A stretch of 64,000 nt of DNA from assembly GCA_003415625.1 (NCBI GenBank), contig PYIU01000002.1, forward strand, positions 7,192,001 through 7,256,000, written 5' to 3'. The stretch comes from Aquanectria penicillioides. Lineage: Eukaryota > Ascomycota > Sordariomycetes > Hypocreales > Nectriaceae. The notes under the pieces are model-generated. The model did no database searches, had not been told where the DNA came from, and saw only the letters and a list, made by a program, of their open reading frames with translations. Shown one piece after another: positions 11,360 to 22,741 of this stretch. The position numbers and the translations under genes are program-made. Numbering within the stretch: the stretch's first letter is position 1; every line of letters starts with the position of its first letter.

Positions 11360-13875
11360 CTAGCTGCGACGAGCCGCCCCCATGTCATCATGCAAGAAGT
11401 CTGAGAAAAACCCGACAAATTTAGTCCAGTCATAGCCAATCTCATCTGCGAGCCCCGGGGATGGGTAGCCGTTGCTAGGCTGGATGCCGCCAGCGCTGCC
11501 GGGGTCCCCTGCCATGGCAGAACTGAAAATACCACCCTCGGACGCTGTCTGCTGAAACGGAATCTCCGACGAGGACGCGGCTCGGTTGTGAGGGAACAAG
11601 TCCATGGCCACAGCGCCTGGGGCATTGCCTGGGGCATCATCTGGGATCGCGCTTAACGCATGCTGGTGATGCTGATGCGATGCACCGGTCTCGGGCTCCC
11701 CGAACGATTTGTGGCCTGAGAGTCTTGCCCTCTTCAACGGCTCGTCGACGATTCGGTGCACTTCGGCTAAAATCTTGTCCAGCACATGCGGTGACCCAAC
11801 ATATGAGTAGCGTGACCGGGCGAATTCTGCGGCGTCCGACAGCAGCTAGATTGTTACAAGAGTGATCAGTCATTGTTCGTAACAGGGAGGTGCCCAAACT
11901 GATAAATGGCTTTTATGGGGCATCTCACATTCAAATCGGCCCTGCTCATGCGCGTGTCCGGGTGCTTGAAGATGTGAATGGACAGGACGTAGAATGCATG
12001 CAGGGCAGGGTAGTACGAGTGGAAGCACAGGTTGAACGGCGAGTCTTCCACCTCAGCTAGCGCTTTGATGATCCTTCTTGCAGAATTGATTGCAATCGAG
12101 TGCCCGCTGCGCACGAGGAAGTCCCAAGGCTTATCCTTGGCGATGACTTCCATGGCCACTCTTAGCGCGTTCTTGCTGATGAGCAGCGTGTTGCGCGTCA
12201 ACATGATCAGTCTTGCAGAGTAATTGTCAGCCCAATTCGTAAAATCATAATGTAATGCTTCCGAGGTCGAACCCCAAGGCTACTTACGCGTTGTTGTACT
12301 GCAGCGAGATAAAGGTTGACAGCTCAAAGTTCCGGCACCCTTGCATGACATCTGACGAGGGCCTGTATCCAAGTTATTAAAGCTTTCCGGCGTCTGTGGG
12401 CCCCGATATTGAGGAGATGAGGCGTACCTGAGATCCGGCGGGAGGCTGTCGGCCCATTTAAGCAGCTGCAAAGAAGATTCTCCCGTTGCCTTTACCTTTT
12501 CAGCAATGGCTACGTCCACTGTTTCTTTTCCTGCGAGTTCCTCGTCGTATCGGGCTTTGACGCATCGCCGGCTCACTTGACTCAGCACTTGGGCAAAAGA
12601 CACTACCGTATCAGACATGACAACACCATTTTGTTGCGCTCCGCCTGGTTTCAATCTATCATAACATTCGTCCATGATGCCAGAGGCGTATCCGAGTTCG
12701 AATGAGAACAGCTTCTCAAAGCTATAGATTGCCCACCGCTTCCGGCAGTTAAGAGAATCATCTGGAGATAACGATTTGCAGGCTTGAGCGATGCTCAACC
12801 GATTCAAGCCAAGGGAATAACAGCAGGAGATGCAGAGGCTCAAGGTGGACCAAGCTGAGGTGATGTCGTCATTCAACTTGAGGCAGAGAGACAGAAGAAA
12901 CAGGATATCTACCGTCTCTAGAGATATTGAGCCTGCCAAGTTGCCTAGGTTTTCCTTGCCCAGAGCGAGCGCTCGCTGGGCCCAGGACTTCCATTCGACA
13001 ACCTGACGGGCTATCGTGCCACCGGCAATGACAAGATACAGGCGTAGCACCGAAACCTCCCCGAATGCTGCTGCGTATCTTTCAGGACCGAGATGGCACG
13101 CTTGTTGTATTTCCTTTTCAAGTTGTTCGCCATCAAGAACTGGAAATATGGTGTTAACTTCCTGCAGATAGTTGCGTAACAGAGTGCTGCAGGTCCCAAC
13201 ATCCGGGAATGGGTAAAAGTCCTTGACCGTGGTACTGAAGAGTGATGCCTCATTAGAGGCACTGGATAGACCAACCTGTGGACTAACCCGGTGTTGCATA
13301 CCAAGACGGTGAAAGGCAAGATTGAGCCAGTCAGTGAGGATCTCTAGATGCGTGGCCCCAGAGGTTCGACGCCAGATGGGCAAGGCCCCAGCATACTTTC
13401 TCTTTTTGATTTGACGTCCCGTATCCTCTGCTAGATCGGCCACACTTGAGCGAGGAGATGCTGAGGTTATCTGAGGGCTGATCAGTTGATCGGCGGCGCT
13501 TTCTACCACAACCACACTGGAGTCTATGGCTGCGGGGCTGATGGTTGGGATTGAATATCCGCCCTGACTGGCTGTGGTTATCGAATTGTTCTCGCCGGCC
13601 GTGGTGCTTTTAACACCCGCCTCTCGCCTCTCGGCAGGATGGCCTGGCTTCCGACGGTCCTCTGTTACGCACACAACCCCAGCGAGGATGCATGGCTGAC
13701 ACGAAGGCTGCTGCTCGTCGCATTTCGTCTTGCGACTCCGACAGTAGTTGCAGGCAAACTTGAGACGTCTTCGCTTCGGCATCGCTACTGAAGCCCCTTG
13801 GTCAATCTGGGGTCTTGTATCGGCGTCAGAAAATCCCGAAGAGGGAGATTGGTTGGTTGTCAGTGATGATTCCAT
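11360..13875 (-). CDS. Zn2Cys6 transcription factor with fungal-specific regulatory domain
   Basis: Four exons: 13875-12428, 12362-12288, 12211-11929, 11845-11360; all junctions keep frame, giving 763 residues. The zinc cluster is complete: Cys at residues 42, 45, 52, 59, 62 and 69 (C-x2-C-x6-C-x6-C-x2-C-x6-C), preceded by a basic PKRRRLKF stretch. A Ser/Thr-rich linker (about 75-160) leads to a KKRK basic patch and then the alpha-helical middle homology region (about 220-600). The C-terminal part holds a His/Gln-rich stretch (HQHHQH). It is predicted to be a nuclear DNA-binding activator or repressor. It lies 2 kb upstream of the minus-strand amino acid permease and could regulate it or the block to its right; no direct evidence. 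Confidence 0.93.
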
Positions 13876-15081
13876 AGCACAGCACTACACGTTGCATTCA
13901 TTGTACGGCCTCGTAGATTCCGAAGCGACGGCACGGGCCAGGACGTGCGAGGATGCCAGCGGGGTCATTTATGACCGGAATAGCCCCTCACAGCAGAGAT
14001 CAGTTGCCACTCAACTGTGGTTTACTTATTGTGCGTTTCTTCTTTGGACGAGATCCCGGAATGTGGAGGCCGGTTAGAGCGGGGAGTGTGGGGGAGTTGC
14101 GGGGTGCATGACACCAAAACGGCGCAACTTGACTAACTTAATGCCCGTGGAGATCAGATCGAGGCCGCGGGTGGTCGATGCGTTTTGATGAAGGAGATTC
14201 ACTGAGATATGTGAAAAGCATTATGAATACCAGTATGAATACGGGGGTGTTGAGGCCATGGACATAACGAGACAATATGGATCGTAGGCAAGGATGAAGT
14301 TGGTAGCCAACGGAAATATTGAACCTAGCATCTCCCAGGGATGAATCCGTGATCATTTCCTCGAGACGGGGAGTTTCGATGAAGAAAGAAAGAGACTAAA
14401 AGTCTTCCATAGGCGGCCCCCCGCACGGGATTTTGTGAAGCGCAAAGTTTTGAGAACAACAGATTCAAATCCGAGCCCTGGTTGATGCCATCTCCAAGCC
14501 CCTCGGGTTCCGTCCGTTGAAGATAGCCTTGACCAATCGGATGAGCATACAGTAACTTTGGAGGCTGGAACAACCGCCACTGGAATATTCCTACCCCGCC
14601 GGTCATTCACGTTGCCGGAGTGTGACGCGCAAGTTGCCTATACCATTGCCTTTGAACAACATGATATTGATGCAGGCTGTCAGCATTTAATGCACACTCG
14701 GCACCAAGCACGGCAATGAAATGCCTATTCAAATCAACCAATATCTATCTATCTATCTGCCTGTGCTCATCATTTTCAGCGTCTTCATTTCCCTAACCGC
14801 ATCAAATTCCGGTTGCCGAAGAGATCCCCCACATGCCCCGCTCCGCCGGCTCGGAATCGGAGTCTTGGTTCAGCTCCCAGACTCCGAGCCGAAGCGACAG
14901 CGTTGAGGCGCGCTCGCTTACCTGAACAGGATGTAGTCCAGACAAGTAATTCAAGTATATATGTGACAAGGAAATAGAATGAGGCATAGGCTGGTATCGT
15001 AGAGAAAAGGCAATCTATTTACAGGATCACAGCGCATCTGCAACTTCATCGAGAAATTCAACAACGCAAATCACAACCAAG
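13876..15081. other. Intergenic promoter region between regulator and PhyH gene
   Basis: Shared upstream region of two divergent genes, the Zn2Cys6 regulator (minus) and the dioxygenase (plus). It contains a short TCTA run at 14740-14757 and an inverted repeat at 14848-14890 (listed separately). No gene is supported. Confidence 0.6.
14848..14890. promoter_or_regulatory. Nested inverted repeat upstream of PhyH gene
   Basis: GGCTCGGA (14848-14855) pairs with TCCGAGCC (14883-14890), and inside it TCGGAGTC (14857-14864) pairs with GACTCCGA (14880-14887). The arms contain CGG/CCG triplets of the kind bound by Zn2Cys6 dimers. It ends about 190 bases before the dioxygenase start codon. A regulatory role is inferred. 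Confidence 0.4.
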
Positions 15082-16212
15082 ATGGGCATCAACACGGACT
15101 CAACGACATCCAAAGTCACCCAAATTCCAGCTGATGCTGTGCAACATGCAGCAAAGCATCGCCAAGCCAAGCCTTCGGGCCCCAACAGATTATTCGCAGA
15201 TGCTAACGCCACTTACAGTGACTGGAGAGACGACCTTGTCCGCGATGGATTTGTCGTTGTCAAGGGTGCCGTCCCCCGTGAGCGGGCTGCCAAGTACGGA
15301 AACGACATGATGACTTACCTGGAGACCTTGTAAGTTGGATAAAATATTACTACTGAGAACCCACGAGTTACTAATTGCTCGGATAGTGCTGGTGGATTAG
15401 GTTTCAAACGCGACGATCCGTCCACAGTCAAGGAAGAGAACCTCCCTATCATTACCGAAAAGGGAATGATCTTGGGATATGGTGTTTCACATGAATCTTT
15501 TGCTTGGGATATTCGTCAAGAACCCGGAGTCATTGAGGCGTTTGAGAAAGTGTACGATACCAAGGATCTCATTGTCTCGTTTGACGGCGTCAATATGGCA
15601 TTCCCCAACCGGAAGGATGTTGCAGCCAACAAGCCCTGGGCCCATCAAGATCAAGACCCCGAGAAGCCTGGTTTCCGATGCCTTCAGGGCATCGTGAATG
15701 TTTTGCCCAACGGCGACAAGGATGGTGGCTTGATTGTGTGCAAGGGCGCTCACCATCTGAGTGAAGAGTTCCACAAGGACTTCAAGAATGAAGAGAATCC
15801 CATCTGGAGGTGGACCAACGAATGGTATGGCTACACGGACAAAGGACTGGCATGGCTTGAGAAGAAGGGCTGTGAATGGATCAAGGTCAATGCGGAGCCG
15901 GGAGACCTTCTTCTCTGGGACAGTCGTTTGCCCCATTACAACGTCAGCCCCGAAGGCCAGTCCCCGCGCTTTTGCGTTTACACTTGCTACATGCCCGCAG
16001 CAGAAGCTTCGCAGGAGGACCTTCGTCGAAAGAAGGCTGCGTTTGAGAATCTCCAAGGCACGACCCACTGGCCTAACGCGCTTCATTTGGTCGAGCTACC
16101 TGTGAACCGTCGCGGGAAGCCGTGCCCATATAACACGCGCAAGCCGAGGCAGCGACCGTCGCTTCAGGAGCGCGGGTTCGAGCTGACGGGAATTCCATAT
16201 GTTCAAGTATAG
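15082..16212 (+). CDS. PhyH-family Fe(II)/2-oxoglutarate dioxygenase
   Basis: Two exons, 15082-15329 and 15387-16212 (57 nt intron), 357 residues. The family (phytanoyl-CoA dioxygenase-like) hydroxylates small molecules using non-heme iron and 2-oxoglutarate. The iron triad is visible: H169 and D171 in WAHQDQD and H266 in DSRLPH; an Arg about 13 residues after H266 (SPRF) fits the 2-oxoglutarate anchor. There is no signal peptide, so it is cytosolic. The C-terminus (TRKPRQRPSLQERGFELTG) is Arg-rich. It is first of a run of oxidative enzymes and transporters on the plus strand. It could be catabolic or part of a biosynthetic route; the substrate is unknown. Confidence 0.9.
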
Positions 16213-17144
16213 GAAACTGGGGAATCAATGCTAGCTGGAAACTGAGTATGCATTTTCTGTATTTATGTCCTAGTTCAGATCCTTCGAAGTCGAACCTTCC
16301 ACTCTACCAACGAGTCACTTTACGCGCCATTTTGAATGAGAGAGTGCCTCATTGGAACAGGTATTAAGCCCAAATAGTAGAGTATTTTCCACAAGTTGAT
16401 AATAATTGGTTTTGGACGGCTGGTCAATGTTCATGCCTTTCCTTTATTGGAGCGATCCCTACATGCTTCATGAGATGGGAATACGCATCTCGACGAGACG
16501 GGAATCCAACCTCAGTGTGTTTACTGTGATTACTCATGCAGTAACGAGATAACTGCATGATGATAGAACTTTCGTCTTCGACTACGTTGAGGATTTGACC
16601 ATTGGCTTCATAATCCGGCACTGCAATGCGGGTGCGGGGATGGAGGATCTCAGATCTCCAACTTCTGGCAGGAATAATCGCTGGACCTCGGTAGATGTTG
16701 GAGATGGGTCAAGTCGGAGATGTGCCATATAGGCTGTCTCATGATTTGAATACCGACTGAAGCTGCCGTGGAGGACTGGAGATGCGAAATAGATTCATTC
16801 CCCTCTTCAGAAGCCGAGCCGTCGGAATCCATCCAAACGGAATGTGGGACGCGGGGTGCCGAGTGTGGGGTATGGGGAAGCGCATCTAGATCTAGATTGT
16901 TGACACTGTCACCAGAGCCCGACCACTCGGAATCCAGAGAATTGCTCAGTAGCAACCTCGCATTACAGGGAACAGTTACCGAGCCGCAATCGACGAGGAA
17001 CCTGGCTCAACGCCCCTTTACCCTAGCTCATTGAGACAGGTCTGATTGAAGGCACAGCAAATGTATAAATGCAACGTTCGAAGCTGTCGATCCGCAACTC
17101 CTTCTACAGCAGACATCGACTCGCTCGAAGAACTAATCTCCAAC
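16213..17144. other. Intergenic region upstream of MFS gene
   Basis: No gene is seen. It carries CTCGGAATCC at 16926-16935 and TCGGAATCC at 16822-16830 (with CGGAAT again at 16838), related to CTCGGAATC in the inverted repeat upstream of the dioxygenase. Confidence 0.5.
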
Positions 17145-18999
17145 ATGTCTTATCCTGGACCCATCGATAAAGATGCGCCTGAAGTTGACACCATCGAGGA
17201 CGTCAAAGACGGCCAGGTTCAAAACCACGGCTCTGGAACTGTCAATCTATTTCAGGATGGATCTGTTGTTTTGATCCCCACACCAAGCCCAGATCCAAAA
17301 GGTCAGTGTTCGCATGTAATAGTCCTCGCAATAATGATAACAGTGTTTTAACTTTTCGATAATGCATCTGAGCGTCTCTGACCATTCTCGCAGATCCCCT
17401 CAACCTCCCACCATGGCGCAAGTACATGGTCATTTTCCTTGTTGGACTCTATTCTGCAATTTCAGTTTTGGGTACATCTGGACTGGGTTCCGTTTATCCT
17501 GAAGTAATGGCGGCATACCCACACGACGACCCTGGCCGCATCACCGACCTCCTGACTTACCCAACACTTTTCATGGGCATTGGCAATCTACTCTCCATGC
17601 CCGTTGCTGCAGCTCTAGGCCGTCGTCCTGTGTTCCTCTTCTCACTCGTCATTTTGGTGGCATCCGGTATCTGGTGCGCTTGTTCGACCTCTCTAACCAG
17701 CCACATTGCCGGCAGGGACATTTTCAGTATGGCGGCTGGCCAGAGTGAGGCGCTTGCACCCATGATTGTCCAAGAGATCCATTTCTTGCACGAGCATGGG
17801 ACTAAGTTATCGTATTTTGTTGGCGTGCAGACCACGGTTACTGCTGCAATGTTCGTTGCAACAACCTACATCGTACCAAGCATTGGCCTCCGATGGTGGT
17901 ACGGAATCATGACAATTATGAACGGGGTCACCCTGGTTTTATCCTTCTTTTTTGTTATCGAGAGCCAATTTGAGCGACCAGAGGATGCTGTTGGTAAGAT
18001 ATGCTCACTTTCTCCTCGCATTCTACATGTCTTCGGTACTGACTCGGCCTAGATGGTACCGTCCGATTGAGACTTGACAAGGATGGCAATATTTCTCAGG
18101 AAGGAACCCAAGAGATCCTGTTCCAAGTGACAACCAAACAACAAGGATTCTTGCAACCCGAAAAGTACGGCCCGAGGACTTGGCGAGACGATTTGCGCCT
18201 GATTCATTCCAAGCCGAACTGGAAGGCAATGGTTGGGTTTTACAAAGAAACCGCCCAGTCGCTGGTGCTGCCTACCATTTTCTGGATGCTAATTCTCAAC
18301 GGTGCATTCCTAGGACTCTATGTCTACCAAGCATCAACCTTTGCGACTATTCTGATGGCACCGCCGTATTCTTTCAAGTCCGAGTGGCTTGGTTATGTGC
18401 AGCTCGTGCAGGTTCTTGATTGCACCGTCATGATCCCTCTCCTTGGCTTTGGCTCTGATTTTATCGCAAAGACTATGAGTAGACGCCGAAAAGGCGTCTT
18501 TGAGGTAAGTAAACGTGGTTTTACCGCCATAATCAATGCCGACCTCGCTAATCTCATTAACTAGCCTGAATATCGACTCATCACCTTGGCCATCCCTGCT
18601 GCAGCATCCATAGTCTCCTGCGTTGTCTATGGTCGCGCGGGAGCCTCACCCGAGAACTGGTCTTGGATGGCGATTGTGGCGCCGTATCATCTGGGATATT
18701 TTGCTTTCTTGGGTGCTAATTTGATCGGAATCACGTTTGCTATTGACAGCTTCCCGCACAAAGCGGGACCAATGCTTCTTGTAATTTGTGCTGGGCGTGG
18801 ATTCATTTCCTTTGGACTGAGCTACTCCACGGTTCCTCTCATCAACTTGATTGGATATGATGGCGCTATGAATATCTTTGCTATTATCTGCGGCGTTCTG
18901 AGCGGGTTTGGAATCATCGCCTACCTTTTCGGACGGCGCGTCAGGCTTTGGGCGAAACGACGATTTTGGCCTAATAGTGAGGAGTATGGGCACGCATGA
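17145..18999 (+). CDS. MFS transporter, DHA1-like
   Basis: Four exons: 17145-17301, 17394-17993, 18053-18504, 18565-18999, giving 547 residues with about 12 membrane helices and a long hydrophilic loop between the two halves. A GRRPV loop after the second helix matches the MFS cytoplasmic signature, and the N-terminus has the PLNLPPWRKY lead common to fungal drug/metabolite antiporters. An in-frame ATG at 17061 would add 28 residues; 17145 is chosen because the extra stretch is Cys/Ser-rich and unlike the family. It sits between two oxidative enzymes on the same strand, so it may import their substrate or export a product. The substrate cannot be told from sequence. Confidence 0.9.
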
Positions 19000-20142
19000 G
19001 CTGGACTTCGGATATTGAGCTGCGAGAATCTTACATTTCTGGCTTTCAATGTCTATATTTGATGGTAGAAGATAGTGATAAGAATTAATCGCCCGTTTCA
19101 TGTTGGGAATTCGTTGCCGGATATAGTTAAATATTCCAGATGCGGAGATAGAATCAGCATGTAGGAAGGCTCTACTCAAGCCACTGGTCACTCCAACGGG
19201 AAAACCCTGTAATTTTGTTTTTCATGACAAATTTTCTTTGAATCTACATAAAGGATTAATGGAACCAACGCTGTGGCGAATAAATGCATGTATCAAGAGT
19301 CTGAATTCATCCATCTTGCAATTTTCAAATGTGTTATATTAACCTATTGCTGCCGGTCTAAAAAAAGAAATTCCATGGCTATTCAAAATTTGATTGTGAG
19401 AATCCGTTGAAAAACCTCATTGATGTTGGATAAGGTGCAATCCGAGATTCGTGGACGAATCGGCGCCACAGGTGGGATAGGTAGACTGGCCTTCACAGTG
19501 AGATCTTGAGCTCATGGATGCTTGCCGCAGCCTAGGAATATGTGTAAAACAGTTTTATCTGGATCTGACTAGATTCCGTTTCTAAAAAACTCGAAATATT
19601 GAACTGAAGAGAAAACCTGTCTGAGCCAAATAGGTGATTAAGCACGCAATCATTCTGGAATTTCACGGGCATTATTGAGTTTTCTACGGCACTCTGGCGC
19701 ACCGTGGGATGCCAAGCGTAGGAGATTATGCTGGGCCATCTTAGCGAGGTCCGAATTCCCCTGAAAGAATCCCATGCGATTGGGACCAGGCGGTTTCATC
19801 AATCGAAGACCTCCGACTGGGCACAGATTATGCCGGTTACGCTGATGGGTGGTGGGGCGGAGATGGTGTAAGAGCGTGGGGCGGAGACGTGATCGCGGTG
19901 CCATCGACATGGCGACAGAGCTACGTGGAGCTATGCCGAATTGTAATAGTGAGCAGCTGCATGCGAGATCATTGGCACTATGATGATGTCACTCAGCAAT
20001 GTCCTAACGTGCTCAGTTGAAACGGGGCGGCAGTGAGGGGAGCATGAGTTGCAAGAGTTGAATAAAGGATTGACTTGGCTCGATAAAGCCCGACTGCTTG
20101 CTGTGCATCCTCTGGTAAATCAATTCTTCTCCATAGGCCACC
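19000..20142. other. Intergenic region, no gene seen
   Basis: The 3' flank of the MFS gene and promoter of the flavin monooxygenase, 1.1 kb. The AT-rich first half becomes mixed toward the start at 20143. Short open frames only. Confidence 0.6.
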
Positions 20143-22078
20143 ATGACGGCCGCGGTCCAGCAAAATGGCACTGCAGCCATCAATAATGTTGAGAAACCTG
20201 GCCTGCTACATGAGTCAGGCTCCAAGGTGCCTGTCGAGGTGGTGATCCAAGCTCCCGAGGCCAAGAACGGTATTCCGATTGCAAATGGCACCAACAGCAA
20301 AGCCACGTCCCCATACGACAACCCTCGTCTCACCCTGGTGGACAGGTTCATCGATGAACCTCGATCCTTGAGAGTTGCCGTGATTGGAGGTGGTCTTTCT
20401 GGTATCCTGGCTGGAATCTTGCTCCCTAAGAAGGTGCCTGGGATCCAACTTACGATTTATGAGAAGAATGCCGACTTGGTATGGCTCACACGGCCCCTCG
20501 CAGCCGAATGGCACATTGCTAACAACCTTTAAGGCTGGAACATGGTTTGAGAACATTTACCCTGGTGTAAGGTGTGATATTCCATCACACGTCTATCAGT
20601 CGACATTTGAGCCCAACACGAATTGGTCCGACCAGTTTTCCCCAGGAGGAGAGATTCGCGATTATTGGCAGGCTGTGGCTCGAAAGTACGACGTTTACCA
20701 GTACGCAAAGCTTCAGCACAAGGTAGAAGGCTCGACGTGGGACGGCAATGAGGGAGTGTGGACAATTAAAGTACGAAATCTGGCGACGGATGAGGTTATA
20801 GAGCAGAAGGCAGAATTTGTCCTGTCCTCCATTGGCAGATTTAACGCATGGAGACTGCCCGACTACCCCGGCATTTCCGAGTACAGGGGCGTCTTGCGAC
20901 ATGCCTCCAACTGGGACCCGTCATTTGATCCGAAGGGCAAAAAGATTGCCGTCATTGGAAACGGTGCCAGCGGCATTCAGGTTGTCGCCAATCTACAAAG
21001 AGTTGTCGGCAGGTTGGATCATTACGCGCGCAATAAGACGTGGATCGCTGCATCATGGGCTGGAGACGACCGAACCTTTGAGCCCCAGCCGTACCCTGAA
21101 GAGCAGAAGCGTCAATGGAGCGAGAATCCAGAGACGTATTTAAAGTTCAGAAAACAGCTCGAGGACAAATACTGGCGCCGTTTTGGTACATTTTTCAAGA
21201 ATAATGCCGATAATCAGGCGCTTCGCGAAAAGTTCATCGAGATCATGAAGGAGAGGCTTGCCAAGAAGCCCGAGTTGCTAGAGTACATCGTCCCCGACTT
21301 TTCGCCAAACTGCCGCCGTCTGACTCCCGGACCGGGATATCTGGAGGCGATTTCCGAGGACAATGTCGAGTACATCAGGACTAAAATTAAGCGATTCACC
21401 GAGACTGGCATTGAGACCGAGGACGGCGTGCAGCGCGATGTCGACGCTGTCATTTGTGCTACTGGCGCAAACGTCGATATGATCCCGCCATTTCCCATCC
21501 AAGCAAACGGGAAGGACCTGCAAAGTTTCTGGGGAGACGAATCCGGTCATGGGTTCCCATACACGTATCTAGGACTTGCAGCGCCTGGGTTCCCCAATTT
21601 CCTCTTTGTGCATGGTCCCCAAGCTACGGGTCCTTCGGGGACTGTCCCGCAAAGCGTCGAGACTCAACTAACCTACTTTGCAAAGTTGCTCCGCAAGGCA
21701 TCGCGGGAAGGAATCAAGTCCATTACCCCGACTGCAAAGGCGGCGGATGACTTTACCGAGTTCTCGGATGCATTCTTCGCTAAGACGGTTCTTACAGACC
21801 GCTGCAGCTCGTGGTATAATGGTGGTCAGCCCGGCGGCCGCATCCACGGATTGTGGCCGGGAAGCGCAGCACATCTCACTGTGATTCGACGAGATCCCCG
21901 TTGGGAAGACTGGGAGTATGAGTACCTCTCCGACTCCGGCAATAGATTCGCCTGGTACTTTGGAAATGGGTGGACAAGGCTAGAGACCGATCCCGAGTCG
22001 GACATGACTCCCTATCTGAAACTCCCATCCCAGGTAGATTTGAAAGGGCTACACGAGGACTGGTGGGCCGTGCCGTAG
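20143..22078 (+). CDS. Flavin-binding (Baeyer-Villiger-like) monooxygenase
   Basis: Two exons, 20143-20478 and 20534-22078 (55 nt intron), 626 residues. The FAD Rossmann motif GGGLSG is at residues 82-87, followed by the GTWFENIYPGVRCD segment of class B flavoproteins. A second nucleotide motif, AVIGNGASG, for NADPH, lies in the middle. Just before it is YRGVLRHASNWD, a form of the Baeyer-Villiger fingerprint FxGxxxHxxxW[P/D] with Tyr for the first Phe. Near the C-terminus CATGANVD is the usual second FAD contact. It inserts one oxygen atom next to a ketone or onto N or S, using O2 and NADPH, in the cytosol. The hydrophilic N-terminal extension (about 70 residues) is common in fungal BVMOs. 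The exact reaction is unknown. Confidence 0.92.
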
Positions 22079-22741
22079 AAGATAGCCTATCTAGAGGAAG
22101 AATTTGAGCAATAGAATCACTCTCATGACTAGATCATAGTACGAGGGCTCTGCACGCCATTTGTCTCCAATCTCGCGACACACGCCCTGAATGCTGCTAT
22201 CCACGTGCAGCAGGGATGCAACCCACACTAGCTCTCCTCTCATCCGCCTAATTGCCTATCCTTGTCATTGTGGGTCGCCGTCTTTCTACCCGAGCCACGC
22301 GCGAGCGTGAACGTCTGGGTATTTGACAGCCTCCCACAAGGTTGGTTCGAGCATGAGCAGCAGCGTCTCTGCCAAGTGAGCTAGGAACAAAGGATGTCGT
22401 TTAACGAATAGCTGCCGTGCTAAACGGTTCTAGATGTCATACGCCATCGGTCAACGGCAAACGTGTTCACACTAAGCCCATGTGATGTGCCGGGGTTATT
22501 GAAACTTTGATGTAAGAGCAACAAGGGCGAGGTATGACATGCTTAGGGCCTCTTCAAATAGTAGGGGTAGGGGCTATATAGCAGGCAATGCGAAAAAACC
22601 ATGGCCGAATATAAATGGCGATCTGCAACCTCAATTGTGCCAAGACATTTGGGATCTCAAGCTCACCGGCCTACAACATTGTCCTACCACACGGTTGAAG
22701 TTCCTGTGATCAAAGTTCAACTCAGCCAAATTGTAAACGCA
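22079..22741. other. Intergenic region and 5' leader of UNC93-like gene
   Basis: Contains a TATA box (22575-22580) and, after it, a probable 5' leader of about 140 bases. No other gene is seen. Confidence 0.6.
22575..22580 (+). promoter_or_regulatory. TATA box of UNC93-like gene
   Basis: TATATA in GGGGCTATATAGCAGG. An in-frame ATG at 22601 lies only about 20 bases downstream, inside the expected transcription start zone, so the ATG at 22742 is the better start. Confidence 0.5.

Noticed and set aside
22601..22741. Upstream ATG at 22601 as start of UNC93-like gene
   Set aside because: It is only about 20 bases from a TATA box, and the extra 47 residues are unlike the family.
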